The notes under the pieces are model-generated. The model was not told the DNA's origin, did not search any database, and saw only the letters and a list, made by a program, of their open reading frames with translations. The translations under genes and the position numbers were made by a program. This document shows, one piece after another, positions 43,630 through 51,321 of a DNA stretch of 64,000 bases; position 1 is the first letter of the stretch; every line of letters starts with the position of its first letter. The DNA comes from DATBGS01 sp036557885 (lineage in GTDB: Bacteria; Chloroflexota; Ktedonobacteria; Ktedonobacterales; DATBGS01), in the NCBI GenBank assembly GCA_036557885.1, contig DATBGS010000140.1:11577-75576 (forward strand). Direction: 5' to 3'.

Positions 43630-44472
43630 ATGAATCCTGCAACCGTCTCGCCGTCCGTTCCTCAGCGTGCACCGCTGGCGCTCCAGGTGGAGGGCCTCTC
43701 TAAAGTCTTTGCCCAGCGCGGCCCGGCACGGTGGCCGGGGCTAGCGGCAGCGGAGGCGCTGCCGGTGCTCGATCATCTATCTTTTGAAGTAGGTGAGGGC
43801 GAATTTGTTAGCGTGGTGGGGCCAAGTGGCTCCGGCAAAAGCACGCTTCTCGCCATTCTCGCTGGATTGGAGGAGCCAAGCGAGGGCAGTATCGCGCTGC
43901 ATGGGGAGCGCGACGCGCCTCGTCTTGGGCAGGTGGGCTACATGCCCCAGCGCGATCTGCTGCTGCCCTGGCGCACTGCCCTGGGCAATGCCCTGGCTGG
44001 CATCCAGGTGCAGGGCGTGCCGCGCCAGGAGGCACGCAAACGCGCCCACGATCTGTTCTGCCAGTTTGGGCTGGCCGAGTTTGAGCAGACCTACCCCCAC
44101 GCTCTCTCTGGTGGCATGCGCCAGCGCGTGGCCTTTGCGCGGACGGTCCTGGCTGCACGCGATCTGGTGCTGTTGGATGAACCCTTTGGGGCATTGGATA
44201 CGCTCACACGGCTCTCGATGCACCGCTGGCTGCTGGACATCTGGGGGCAATTGGGGAAATCGGCCATGCTCGTCACGCATGACCCAGAAGAGGCGCTGCT
44301 GCTCTCTGATCGGGTGTATGTCTTTTCGGCGCGTCCGGCGCATATTACGCTGGCGCTGGAGGTGCCGCTGCCTCGCCCGCGCCAGACAGAAGTCGTCGCC
44401 TCGCCTGAGTTCGCGCAGCTTAAAGCCCGGCTCCTTGGCGCGTTGCTTCATGGTGAGGAGGTGACGCAATGA
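43630..44472 (+). CDS. ABC transporter ATPase of a thiamine-precursor importer (ThiZ-like)
   Basis: About 280 residues. Walker A is GPSGSGKSTLL, the Q-loop region GYMPQRDLLLPWRTAL, signature ALSGGMRQRVAFARTVL and Walker B DLVLLDEPFGALD, as in nitrate/taurine/thiamine-precursor ATPases. Residues ~25-38 (QRGPARWPGLAAAEALP) come from a family A repeat fragment at about 43700-43745 and interrupt an otherwise conserved N-terminal strand. Start is ATG 43630 or 43618; both lie past the riboswitch hairpin. The end overlaps the permease start by four bases. Confidence 0.9.
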   Translation: MNPATVSPSVPQRAPLALQVEGLSKVFAQRGPARWPGLAAAEALPVLDHLSFEVGEGEFVSVVGPSGSGKSTLLAILAGLEEPSEGSIALHGERDAPRLGQVGYMPQRDLLLPWRTALGNALAGIQVQGVPRQEARKRAHDLFCQFGLAEFEQTYPHALSGGMRQRVAFARTVLAARDLVLLDEPFGALDTLTRLSMHRWLLDIWGQLGKSAMLVTHDPEEALLLSDRVYVFSARPAHITLALEVPLPRPRQTEVVASPEFAQLKARLLGALLHGEEVTQ

Positions 44473-45365
44473 AACTCTTGCGTTCAGTCTTGCGCGCCTG
44501 GCCGCCAGTCGTGCTGGCGCTGGCGCTGCTCGCCATCTGGCAGTTGTACGTTCAGCTTGGAAACGTGAACCCGCTGATTTTGCCCGCGCCGCTGCGCATC
44601 CTTTCGGCCACCATTTCGCATTCCGCCGTGTTTCGGGCGCACGTCGGCACGACGATTAACGAAACTCTCGTGGGCCTGCTGGTCGCGCTGGCCTGCGGCG
44701 TGCTGACCGCCGCCGTTGTTGACCTTTCGCCAGCGCTGCGCCGCGCACTCTACCCGCTGCTGGTTGCCTCGCAAGCCATCCCCATCCTTGCTATTGCGCC
44801 GCTGATGATCTTCTGGTTTGGCTATGGACTGCTGCCCAAAGTGGTGGTTGTCACGCTGGTTTGCTTCTTCCCCATCACCGTCTCGATGGCCGATGGTCTG
44901 AGCAGCACCGACCCTGAACTGATCAAGCTCTATCGCACTTTTGGCGCGGGCGAGTTCACCATCTTCTGGCGTGTGCGCCTGCCCCACGCGCTGCCGTCCT
45001 TTTTTTCCGGGCTGAAGATCGCCGCTACCTACTCAGTGATAGGGGCGATTTTTGGCGAGTATGTTGGCGCAATTTACGGCTTGGGCGTGCTGCTCCAGAC
45101 GGAGCTGCGCTCGTTCCGCACCGATCTCTTGTTTGGCGTCGTCTTTATCACGATTCTTCTGAGCGTGGCGTTGTTTGCTCTGGTTTCACTCATCGAGCGC
45201 ATCGCACTGCCCTGGTATTTCGCGGGCGGGCGCGAGCATGACTGGCGCGAGGCCGGGCGACGCCCCAAACGCCGTAGGGCTAAGCAGCAAACTGCATTTG
45301 CTCCAGCGCCGGAGTCTGCCCCAGCAGAATCACTCCCTAAACTTCACGAGGAGGTTATCCCATGA
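44469..45365 (+). CDS. ABC transporter permease of the thiamine-precursor importer (ThiX-like)
   Basis: 298 residues, six membrane segments. The binding-protein-dependent permease motif is visible (RTFGAGEFTIFWRVRLPHAL, the EAA loop contacting the ATPase), then IAATYSVIGAIFGEYVGA. The C-terminal 40 residues are basic then Ala/Pro-rich. Both ends overlap neighbouring genes by four bases, so the three genes form one tightly coupled operon under the TPP riboswitch. Confidence 0.92.
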   Translation: MKLLRSVLRAWPPVVLALALLAIWQLYVQLGNVNPLILPAPLRILSATISHSAVFRAHVGTTINETLVGLLVALACGVLTAAVVDLSPALRRALYPLLVASQAIPILAIAPLMIFWFGYGLLPKVVVVTLVCFFPITVSMADGLSSTDPELIKLYRTFGAGEFTIFWRVRLPHALPSFFSGLKIAATYSVIGAIFGEYVGAIYGLGVLLQTELRSFRTDLLFGVVFITILLSVALFALVSLIERIALPWYFAGGREHDWREAGRRPKRRRAKQQTAFAPAPESAPAESLPKLHEEVIP

Positions 45366-46399
45366 AATCTTTCTTCCGTCACATCTGGTTGGTGGCGCTG
45401 GTAGCGCTGCCGCTGCTGGCCGCCTGCGGAACGTCCCCTCAAACGCCGGGGACATCCAACCTGACGCCCGTTTCGCTGGCGCTGGATTACACGCCCAACA
45501 CGAACCACACCGGCATTTATGTCGCCCAGCAGAAAGGCTGGTACAAAGATCAAGGGCTGAATCTTTCGATCTTGCCGTATTCTCAGAACGCTGCGCCAGA
45601 AGCGCTGGTAGCCTCTGGCAAGGCCGATTTTGCCATCAGCTACGAAGAGAGCGTGACCACTGCAAATGTCTCCGGCCAAGACCTTGTTTCAATTGCTGCC
45701 ATCATCCAGCACAACACCTCCGGGCTGGTAGTGCTGGCAGATTCAGGCATCACGCGCCCGGCACAGCTCGCGGGGAAAGTCTACGGCAACTTTGCCGACC
45801 CCTTTGAGCCGTATGTCATCTCTGCCGTGATCAACTGCGATGGCGGGCACGTCACGCCGGATCAAATCAAAAACACCAGCCCAACGCTGACCGATGATGG
45901 CCTCGGCTCACTCCAGACGAAAAAAGTGGATTACGTCTGGATTTACCAGGGATGGGAAGGTATCGAAGCACAGCGGGAAGGGCTGAAGCTCACCTATTTC
46001 CCCGTGTCAGGCGCCTGCGTCCCTGACTATTACACGCCGGTAATCATCACCAGCGGCAAGATGATCAAAGAGCATCCTGATCTGGTCAAGAAGTTCATGG
46101 CCGCCACTTCGCAGGGCTACAGCTACGCTATCCAAAATCCAGATGATGCCGCTAATATCCTTGTTGGGGCGGTGCCGCCGGGCACATTTGATGATGTCGG
46201 TCTGGTCAAACAAAGCCAGGAGTATCTGAGCAAGCAGTACGCGCTGGACGCGCCCAAATGGGGCATGCAGACTCAGGCGAAGTGGCACGACTTCCCGCAT
46301 TTCCTCTTCTCTACAGGTGTGCTGGCCGACGCTAACGGCAACATCGTCACGCAGGAGCCAGACGAAAGCCAGTTCTTCACCAACGATTTCCTACCGTGA
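45362..46399 (+). CDS. NMT1/THI5-like substrate-binding lipoprotein for a thiamine precursor (ThiY-like)
   Basis: 345 residues. Lipoprotein signal with LLAAC. ALDYTPNTNHTGIYVAQQKG is the hallmark of ThiY/THI5-like proteins that bind hydroxymethyl- or formylamino-pyrimidine compounds; GLNLSILPYSQNAAPEALVA and DFAISYEESVTTA continue the match. With the riboswitch upstream, it most likely captures a pyrimidine precursor of thiamine outside the cell for the adjacent permease and ATPase. Ligand identity between HMP and formylaminopyrimidine is not resolved. A 15-bp palindrome follows 28 bases after the stop. Confidence 0.92.
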   Translation: MKSFFRHIWLVALVALPLLAACGTSPQTPGTSNLTPVSLALDYTPNTNHTGIYVAQQKGWYKDQGLNLSILPYSQNAAPEALVASGKADFAISYEESVTTANVSGQDLVSIAAIIQHNTSGLVVLADSGITRPAQLAGKVYGNFADPFEPYVISAVINCDGGHVTPDQIKNTSPTLTDDGLGSLQTKKVDYVWIYQGWEGIEAQREGLKLTYFPVSGACVPDYYTPVIITSGKMIKEHPDLVKKFMAATSQGYSYAIQNPDDAANILVGAVPPGTFDDVGLVKQSQEYLSKQYALDAPKWGMQTQAKWHDFPHFLFSTGVLADANGNIVTQEPDESQFFTNDFLP

Positions 46400-46427
46400 T
46401 TTGATGTCGGCGCTTCCCTTCAACTCT

Positions 46428-46464
46428 AAGCATATTGGTGACGAAAATTGTCACCAATATGCTT
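46428..46464. repeat. Perfect 15-bp inverted repeat after the thiamine operon
   Basis: AAGCATATTGGTGAC (46428-46442) and GTCACCAATATGCTT (46450-46464) flank a 7-base loop. It is AT-rich, unlike the other palindromes in the window. It may be a terminator of the ABC operon (weak T-run, TATACTTCT) or an operator for the next gene, whose start lies 52 bases on. Confidence 0.85.
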
Positions 46465-46515
46465 TATACTTCTCTTGAGAACTTTGAGAGATATTGGAGT
46501 GAAAGGGGCAAACTC

Positions 46516-46809
46516 ATGCAACGCGGCGCTGTGTCGCAGCCATCTATCGCTCAACTGAAGGACTTGCAGCGGATTCCAGGCATTGGGCCATCGCTGGCGC
46601 AAGACCTGTCTGATCTTGGCTATCACTCTGTTACAAGCCTCACACAGCAGGACGCTGAGAAGATGTATACGGACCTGGAAGCGCTGCGCGGCCAGCCAAT
46701 GGACCCATGTGTCCTGTATGCGTTTCGCTGCGCCGTGTATTTCGCCTCAACGGACGAACACGACCCCGAACTGTTGAAGTGGTGGAACTGGAAGAATCGC
46801 CGCGTCTAA
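46516..46809 (+). CDS. Helix-hairpin-helix protein (Cdd1, pathogenicity-locus family)
   Basis: 97 residues. The helix-hairpin-helix LKDLQRIPGIGPSLAQDL lies at about 16-33, followed by GYHSVTSLTQQDAEKMY and DPCVLYAFRCAVYFAS, the Cdd1 pattern. Such HhH proteins are presumed to bind DNA, but no role is known. ATG 46516 has AAAGGGG seven bases upstream; the ORF extends back to 46435 through the palindrome, which I reject as coding. Confidence 0.83.
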   Translation: MQRGAVSQPSIAQLKDLQRIPGIGPSLAQDLSDLGYHSVTSLTQQDAEKMYTDLEALRGQPMDPCVLYAFRCAVYFASTDEHDPELLKWWNWKNRRV

Positions 46810-46811
46810 AA

Positions 46812-46873
46812 AATTGTGGCGCGGGCAGCTTGCCCGCGCCAGGGACGATACGCCAGCAGGATGCTAGCGCTAC
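46812..46873. repeat. Degenerate family A repeat between convergent genes
   Basis: TGGCGCGGGCAGCTTGCCC forms one stem (GCGCGGGC/GCCCGCGC), followed by GCTAGCGCTACATGAG, the family's usual end. It overlaps the 3' end of the S9 peptidase gene. Confidence 0.65.
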
Positions 46874-48801
46874 ATGAGGTGCTTTTTGAAGAACTCGGTA
46901 ATCGTGGTGTAGCAGGTGACGCGGTTGGCGTACTTCAGCACGTCGTGACCTTCATCCTCAAAGACCAGGATGTCCGCCTGCTTTCCTGCCGCCTGAAGCT
47001 GCTCCACCACGTCGCGCGACTCGCGCTCGACGACGCGCGGGTCGTTCTTCCCCTGAATCACCAGCATGGGGCAGGTGATCTGGTTCATGTAGGTGCGCGG
47101 CGAACGCTCAACCAGAAAGTCGCGGTCACGCTCTGGATGGCCGATCACCAGTTCAAAGTAGGGCTTCCAGCTTTCGGGGATGCGCTGGCTAAAGGTGATC
47201 AGGTCATACGGGCCAAACATATCTATGGCTGCCGACCAGAGTTCAGGATGGCGCGTCGCCTGCGTCAGCGTCATATATCCACCATAGGAGCGGCCCATCA
47301 CGCCAGCCCGCTTTACATCCACGCGCTTGTCATGCGGCAAGACTTTGGTCATGGCGTGCACATGATCTAGCCGGTCCTTGCCACCCCAATCGTGGTCTAC
47401 CCACTTGGTATAGCTCAGCCCGTAGCCAGTGCTGCCGCGCACGTTGGGCACGAAGACGGCAAAGCCGTTCAAGGTCAGATATTGAATCAGCGGCATAGAG
47501 AACCAGGTAAAGTCGGGCCGCTCCTGCCCCTGTGGGCCGCCATGAATGTAGTAGACGAGCGGGCGCGGTCCCTCGAAGCCCAGCGCTGGCGCGGGCAGAT
47601 ACAGCCGGGCGGAGGTGCGCAGGCCATCAAACGAGGTAAACGAGGCGTCTTCGCCGGGCGAAAGCCATTCCTGGGAAATGCCCAGCACGCGCTCGCGGGT
47701 GTGCTGCCTGCCGCCTTCAGGTGGGCGAACGGTGTGCCGTTTGCCATCCTCGATGGTGTAAATCTGCGAAGGCGAGGTGGCTGTTGAGAACGACAGGGCA
47801 AAACGGTTGCCCGTCTTGTCATACGAGAAGGATTCCAGCATGCCGTTGGAGAGCTTGCCTTTGCCACACAGCACATGCTCCAGCCTCAATGTCAGGCTGG
47901 CCTCGTCAAACGCGCCTTCGTACAGCCAGGAGCAGCCATCAATGTTGTATTCCACTGCAAAGCGATCACCGTCCAGATGTCTGAACTTGATCAGTTCGCC
48001 CATGCCGGTATGCTCTGTGCCCGTGATGATAATCGGCTTCACTTCTGTTGGGTCGGACAGATTGAGATAACCCAGGCTGTAGGTGTCAGTAAAGAGCGAG
48101 GTGATAAAGAGCAGGCCCTTCTCGCTCTGGCTGAAATGAATGCTGTTGATGCTGTTGAGCGGCACTTCCTGGCCCTCGGCGCGCTGCTCCAGCGGGATAC
48201 CATACAGCAGCTTACGCTCGGTCCAACCTGCCTGCCACTCGTAAAGCACGATGTCACCAACCGAGTAACCATCCTGCATGATCACTCTGGTATGGTCCTT
48301 GTTAATCCCATCAGCGTAGCTGCCCCAGGCGTTCTGGCCCAGCTTGACAATACTGCCAGTTTCCAGGTTGACCTGGAACGAAGTATACATGCGTTCGCCC
48401 CGCGCATCGCCGTTCAGATACGCCAGGTTGCGCTCAGGGTCGGTGTGCAGACAATTCATACGATGGTTGGCGAAGGTATCTCCAAAGGCTGGCTCTGGGA
48501 TGCCGCCCTCAATAGGGATGAGCATAGGTTGGTAGTTCTCGTCGCCGTCGCGGTCCAGCATCAACAGAATTTTGCCAAGCTTTGGGAACAGCGCGAAGGA
48601 TTCGCCGCCAATCAGTTCCGGGTTTTGCACCGCAATGCGGGCGGGCAGCAGCGGCTCTGGCACGCTGCCTCCTACATCCATTGCATACAGGCTCAGATGC
48701 CCACCCTGGCCCAGATTGCTCAAGAAAAATATCCGATCACCCAGCAGCTTTGGTGCGACAAAGAGCCTGGCCGCAAGCAAGGACTCAATTGAGATGGTCA
48801 T
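46870..48801 (-). CDS. S9-family prolyl-oligopeptidase-like serine peptidase
   Basis: 643 residues. The N-terminal ~370 residues form a beta-propeller-like part; the C-terminal alpha/beta-hydrolase domain has GVMGRSYGGYMTLTQ (nucleophile Ser), MLVIQGKNDPRVVERES (Asp) and FEDEGHDVLKYAN (His). YYIHGGPQGQERPDF holds the oxyanion region. No signal peptide, so cytoplasmic. Such enzymes cut short peptides or act as acylaminoacyl peptidases. ATG 48801 follows AGAAGGGA; the ORF begins earlier at 48837 without support. Confidence 0.92.
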   Translation of the reverse strand: MTISIESLLAARLFVAPKLLGDRIFFLSNLGQGGHLSLYAMDVGGSVPEPLLPARIAVQNPELIGGESFALFPKLGKILLMLDRDGDENYQPMLIPIEGGIPEPAFGDTFANHRMNCLHTDPERNLAYLNGDARGERMYTSFQVNLETGSIVKLGQNAWGSYADGINKDHTRVIMQDGYSVGDIVLYEWQAGWTERKLLYGIPLEQRAEGQEVPLNSINSIHFSQSEKGLLFITSLFTDTYSLGYLNLSDPTEVKPIIITGTEHTGMGELIKFRHLDGDRFAVEYNIDGCSWLYEGAFDEASLTLRLEHVLCGKGKLSNGMLESFSYDKTGNRFALSFSTATSPSQIYTIEDGKRHTVRPPEGGRQHTRERVLGISQEWLSPGEDASFTSFDGLRTSARLYLPAPALGFEGPRPLVYYIHGGPQGQERPDFTWFSMPLIQYLTLNGFAVFVPNVRGSTGYGLSYTKWVDHDWGGKDRLDHVHAMTKVLPHDKRVDVKRAGVMGRSYGGYMTLTQATRHPELWSAAIDMFGPYDLITFSQRIPESWKPYFELVIGHPERDRDFLVERSPRTYMNQITCPMLVIQGKNDPRVVERESRDVVEQLQAAGKQADILVFEDEGHDVLKYANRVTCYTTITEFFKKHLM

Positions 48802-48828
48802 GAGCGTCCCTTCTATTTGTCGTGTTTG

Positions 48829-48856
48829 TTGTTTCAACGCTTCATACGCCTATAAT
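48829..48856 (+). promoter_or_regulatory. Likely sigma-70-type promoter for the SnoaL-like gene
   Basis: TTGTTT (48829-48834), a 16-base spacer and a perfect TATAAT (48851-48856), 47 bases before the ATG and divergent from the S9 peptidase gene. Confidence 0.6.
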
Positions 48857-48903
48857 AACACAGCAGGGCGTTGAGACGATGTACCCCAACAGGAAGCAAG
48901 TCT

Positions 48904-49314
48904 ATGAGCGAAGCTGAGAACAAAGCCATCTTTCTCCAATTCTATGAGCGCGCCTGGAACCAAGACGACCTTTCGGTGGTAGAAGAATTGCTTTCACTTG
49001 ACTTTAACAATCACGAGGTTACGAACCCTGCAATGCCTCATCGTGAGTTGTACAAGCAAGCCATCATCGAGAACAGAGCCGCCTTTCCCGATTGGTCGCT
49101 CACCATTGATAGTCTCATTGCTGAAGGCGATCTGGTGGCGGCGAGCTGGCACGCGGAGGCCACCCATACCGGAGAAGCCTGGGGCATCGCACCCAGCGGC
49201 AAGCGTATCAACATGGCTGGCATGACATTTGTGCGCGTGGTAAACGGCAAGATCACCGACTTCTGGAAGCAGGATAACGGTTATGTCTTCTGGCAAGAAG
49301 CTGGTGGAAAGTAA
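48904..49314 (+). CDS. SnoaL-like polyketide-cyclase-fold protein
   Basis: 136 residues with the NTF2-like fold pattern: FLQFYERAWNQDDLSVVEEL, then DFNNHEVTNP, FPDWSLTIDSLIAEGDLVAA and GRKINMAGMTF-like (PSGKRINMAGMTFVRVVNG). SnoaL-like proteins include ester cyclases of polyketide synthesis, but single genes like this, with no polyketide cluster nearby, are mostly of unknown function. ATG 48904 is chosen because the family begins at SEAENKAIF. It is followed 21 bases later by the histidine-phosphatase gene, probably one operon. Confidence 0.88.
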   Translation: MSEAENKAIFLQFYERAWNQDDLSVVEELLSLDFNNHEVTNPAMPHRELYKQAIIENRAAFPDWSLTIDSLIAEGDLVAASWHAEATHTGEAWGIAPSGKRINMAGMTFVRVVNGKITDFWKQDNGYVFWQEAGGK

Positions 49315-49335
49315 AGACAAGGAGCTTGTGCAGAC

Positions 49336-50055
49336 ATGACCCATCTCTATTTGATTCGGCATGGTGAGGCAGATGGCTTCAAGCCAGGTCAAGCCTGGTA
49401 CACGTTCCCAAACCCAGGCTTATCCAGGCTGGGCATAAAGCAGGCAGAGCGGCTTCGTGACCGCCTGGCCGCCACTGGCGAGATTCGCGCAGATGCGCTG
49501 ATCTCCAGCACCCTTATGCGTGCCAGGGAGACGGCGGAGATTATCGCGCCAGCACTGGGGCTGCCAATAATTTTTGATGATGAGGTTCAGGAGTTCAATA
49601 TGGGCGAAGCCGAAGGTCTGCCCATCGAAGAGATTAAAGAGCGTTTTGGCCTTTCTGATCTCTGGGAAGAACCTTTTCGCCGGATAGCGCCCAATGGGGA
49701 GAGTTGGGCCGAGTTTGTCACGCGAGCCTGCCGGGGCCTGGACCGTTTGACGCGAGAATACGCAGACAAGACGGTGGTGATTGTCTGTCATGGCGGCGTG
49801 ATCGAAGCTAGCTTCATCGCATTCCTGGGGCTTAACATGCTGCGACAGGCGATTTTCGTGGCGTCGCAAAATACATCCATCACCCATTGGCAAAAAGGCA
49901 CGTTCGAGGGTCAAGAGGGGAAATGGTGTTTGCGCCGCGTCAATGACCACGCCCATCTGCTTGATCTAGATGCCAGCCAGCGCATCCCCTGGGAAGCGCT
50001 CGCCGTAAAGCGAGAGCAGGCGCCAGTTTCTGCGCCTGTCGCACCTGAACAATAG
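49336..50055 (+). CDS. Histidine phosphatase (phosphoglycerate-mutase-like)
   Basis: 239 residues. It begins THLYLIRHGEADGF, the RHG motif with the phosphorylated His at about residue 9. STLMRARETAEIIAPALGLP supplies the Arg/Glu site and VVIVCHGGVIEASFIA the second catalytic His. The family covers phosphoglycerate mutases, sugar and cobalamin-pathway phosphatases; the target cannot be chosen. AAGGAG precedes the ATG by eight or more bases. It is likely co-transcribed with the genes on either side. Confidence 0.9.
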   Translation: MTHLYLIRHGEADGFKPGQAWYTFPNPGLSRLGIKQAERLRDRLAATGEIRADALISSTLMRARETAEIIAPALGLPIIFDDEVQEFNMGEAEGLPIEEIKERFGLSDLWEEPFRRIAPNGESWAEFVTRACRGLDRLTREYADKTVVIVCHGGVIEASFIAFLGLNMLRQAIFVASQNTSITHWQKGTFEGQEGKWCLRRVNDHAHLLDLDASQRIPWEALAVKREQAPVSAPVAPEQ

Positions 50056-50071
50056 CGGCTTTTCGTCTGAT

Positions 50072-50803
50072 ATGAACCATCAAGCATCCAATTCTAAACA
50101 ACTTGGCGCGCTCGCTGAGCGATATAACCATCCTTCGGTGCGTGTGATGGCGCGGGAACTAACGCATCTGGCGCAGGAATTGGAGCAGGGCACGCTGGCC
50201 TGGCCTGCCAGCCCGTTAGACCTGCCACCAGGGGAGCCAGCCATTCCACACCTTGAACAGATCGAGGAGGCGCTGAAGGAGCAGCGCTGGCGCCAGCCGG
50301 GATATGATTACTACGCCAACTGGAGATGGTTTGCAGAGGGCATCAGAGCTATCCTGGCAGCGCTGCCAGAGCCGTTGCCTGCCCCAACAGACAACGAACC
50401 GCACCCGGCGGCAGTGATCGCTCTGCGGTTGCTTTGGGGAGCAGAACGCTTTGCCGAGTTGCCCACTGCGCTGCTCAAGCCGCCTCCCGCGCCCTTTCTG
50501 GCAAGTCTGGCCTCCCTGGCAGTGCCGGAAAGCCAGGCTAGTCAGCTTGCTCTGGAGGTGGGGGCATGGATTCAGCGTATCCGACCCAGCAGAGAGGGAC
50601 TGCTGCCAGCCGAGACGGTGCAGGGGTTTGCAGAGATGGTGGCGGCTTTTCGCGCTGTTGGAAAACTGCGCAAAGAAGTTGTTTTTGAAGACATCGCCGC
50701 AGGCTATCTGGCCTGGGCGCGGCTCTTGCACGCAAACCTGCCCCAGTTGGTGAATATTGCCAGCGGCTGGTGGTCGTCACAGGGGCGGCCTTCTCGCTTG
50801 TAG
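50072..50803 (+). CDS. Hypothetical protein (243 aa)
   Basis: No family recognised. It is largely helical and charged, with Pro-rich stretches (PASPLDLPPGEPAIPHLEQ), no signal peptide and no membrane segment. WRQPGYDYYANWRWFAEGIR near residue 70 is the only distinctive aromatic cluster. The ATG lies 17 bases after the phosphatase stop with no clear ribosome site, so translation may be coupled to it. It is followed by a large repeat block. Confidence 0.6.
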   Translation: MNHQASNSKQLGALAERYNHPSVRVMARELTHLAQELEQGTLAWPASPLDLPPGEPAIPHLEQIEEALKEQRWRQPGYDYYANWRWFAEGIRAILAALPEPLPAPTDNEPHPAAVIALRLLWGAERFAELPTALLKPPPAPFLASLASLAVPESQASQLALEVGAWIQRIRPSREGLLPAETVQGFAEMVAAFRAVGKLRKEVVFEDIAAGYLAWARLLHANLPQLVNIASGWWSSQGRPSRL

Positions 50804-50941
50804 CCCGCTCCCGCCTGTAGCCCCGGCGTCCCTGCCGGGCAACGATTCGCCAGCACCAATGTTGGCGTCTGCCATCAACCGGCAAGACGCTGGTGCTACA
50901 AGCAGGGTTACCCGGCAGGGACGCCGGGGCTACAAGCAACA
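50803..50941. repeat. Block of two family A repeats
   Basis: Starts GTAGCCCGCTCCCGCCTGTAG, contains CCCCGGCGTCCCTGCCGGGC near 50821-50840, CGCTGGTGCTACAAGCAGGG in the middle and ends GGACGCCGGGGCTACAAGC. At least two palindromic units are overlaid head to tail. Confidence 0.82.
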
Positions 50942-50967
50942 GTCAATCTAAACAAAGGAGAGGAAAG

Positions 50968-51198
50968 ATGAGCTTGAACAGAGAACCTATTTCAGATGAT
51001 GAAGCCATTGCAGCAGCAATTACTTGGGGCAAGCAGCGCTTTTATGACACGGAGATTAAAGCCAGTGTTGCTGAGCGCGAAGGCCAGGAGGTGCTGGTTG
51101 ATCTTGAGATGCCAGAAGAGGCGCGGGCGGTCATTGTGCATGTTTGCCTGGATGATGAGGGCAAAACCTATATCCGCGAGACGATGGCGGGCCACTGA
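50968..51198 (+). CDS. Hypothetical small protein (76 aa)
   Basis: Starts MSLNREPISDDEAIAAAITW at 50968 after AAAGGAGAGG, a strong site; the longer ORF from 50893 passes through the repeat block. The body AVIVHVCLDDEGKTYIRETM suggests a small alpha/beta fold. No family recognised, no membrane segment. It stands alone between the repeat block and the ABC1 kinase gene. Confidence 0.65.
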   Translation: MSLNREPISDDEAIAAAITWGKQRFYDTEIKASVAEREGQEVLVDLEMPEEARAVIVHVCLDDEGKTYIRETMAGH

Positions 51199-51321
51199 GT
51201 GAGTAAGAAATGAGTACCAATTGGACTGGAAAGTGAGCACCTAAACCCCTTACACTGGCATAAGGTTGTATGTCTTGCTTATTCGCAGAAAGGATGAGCA
51301 TCGCGCCTGCCGCTCGCTGGC

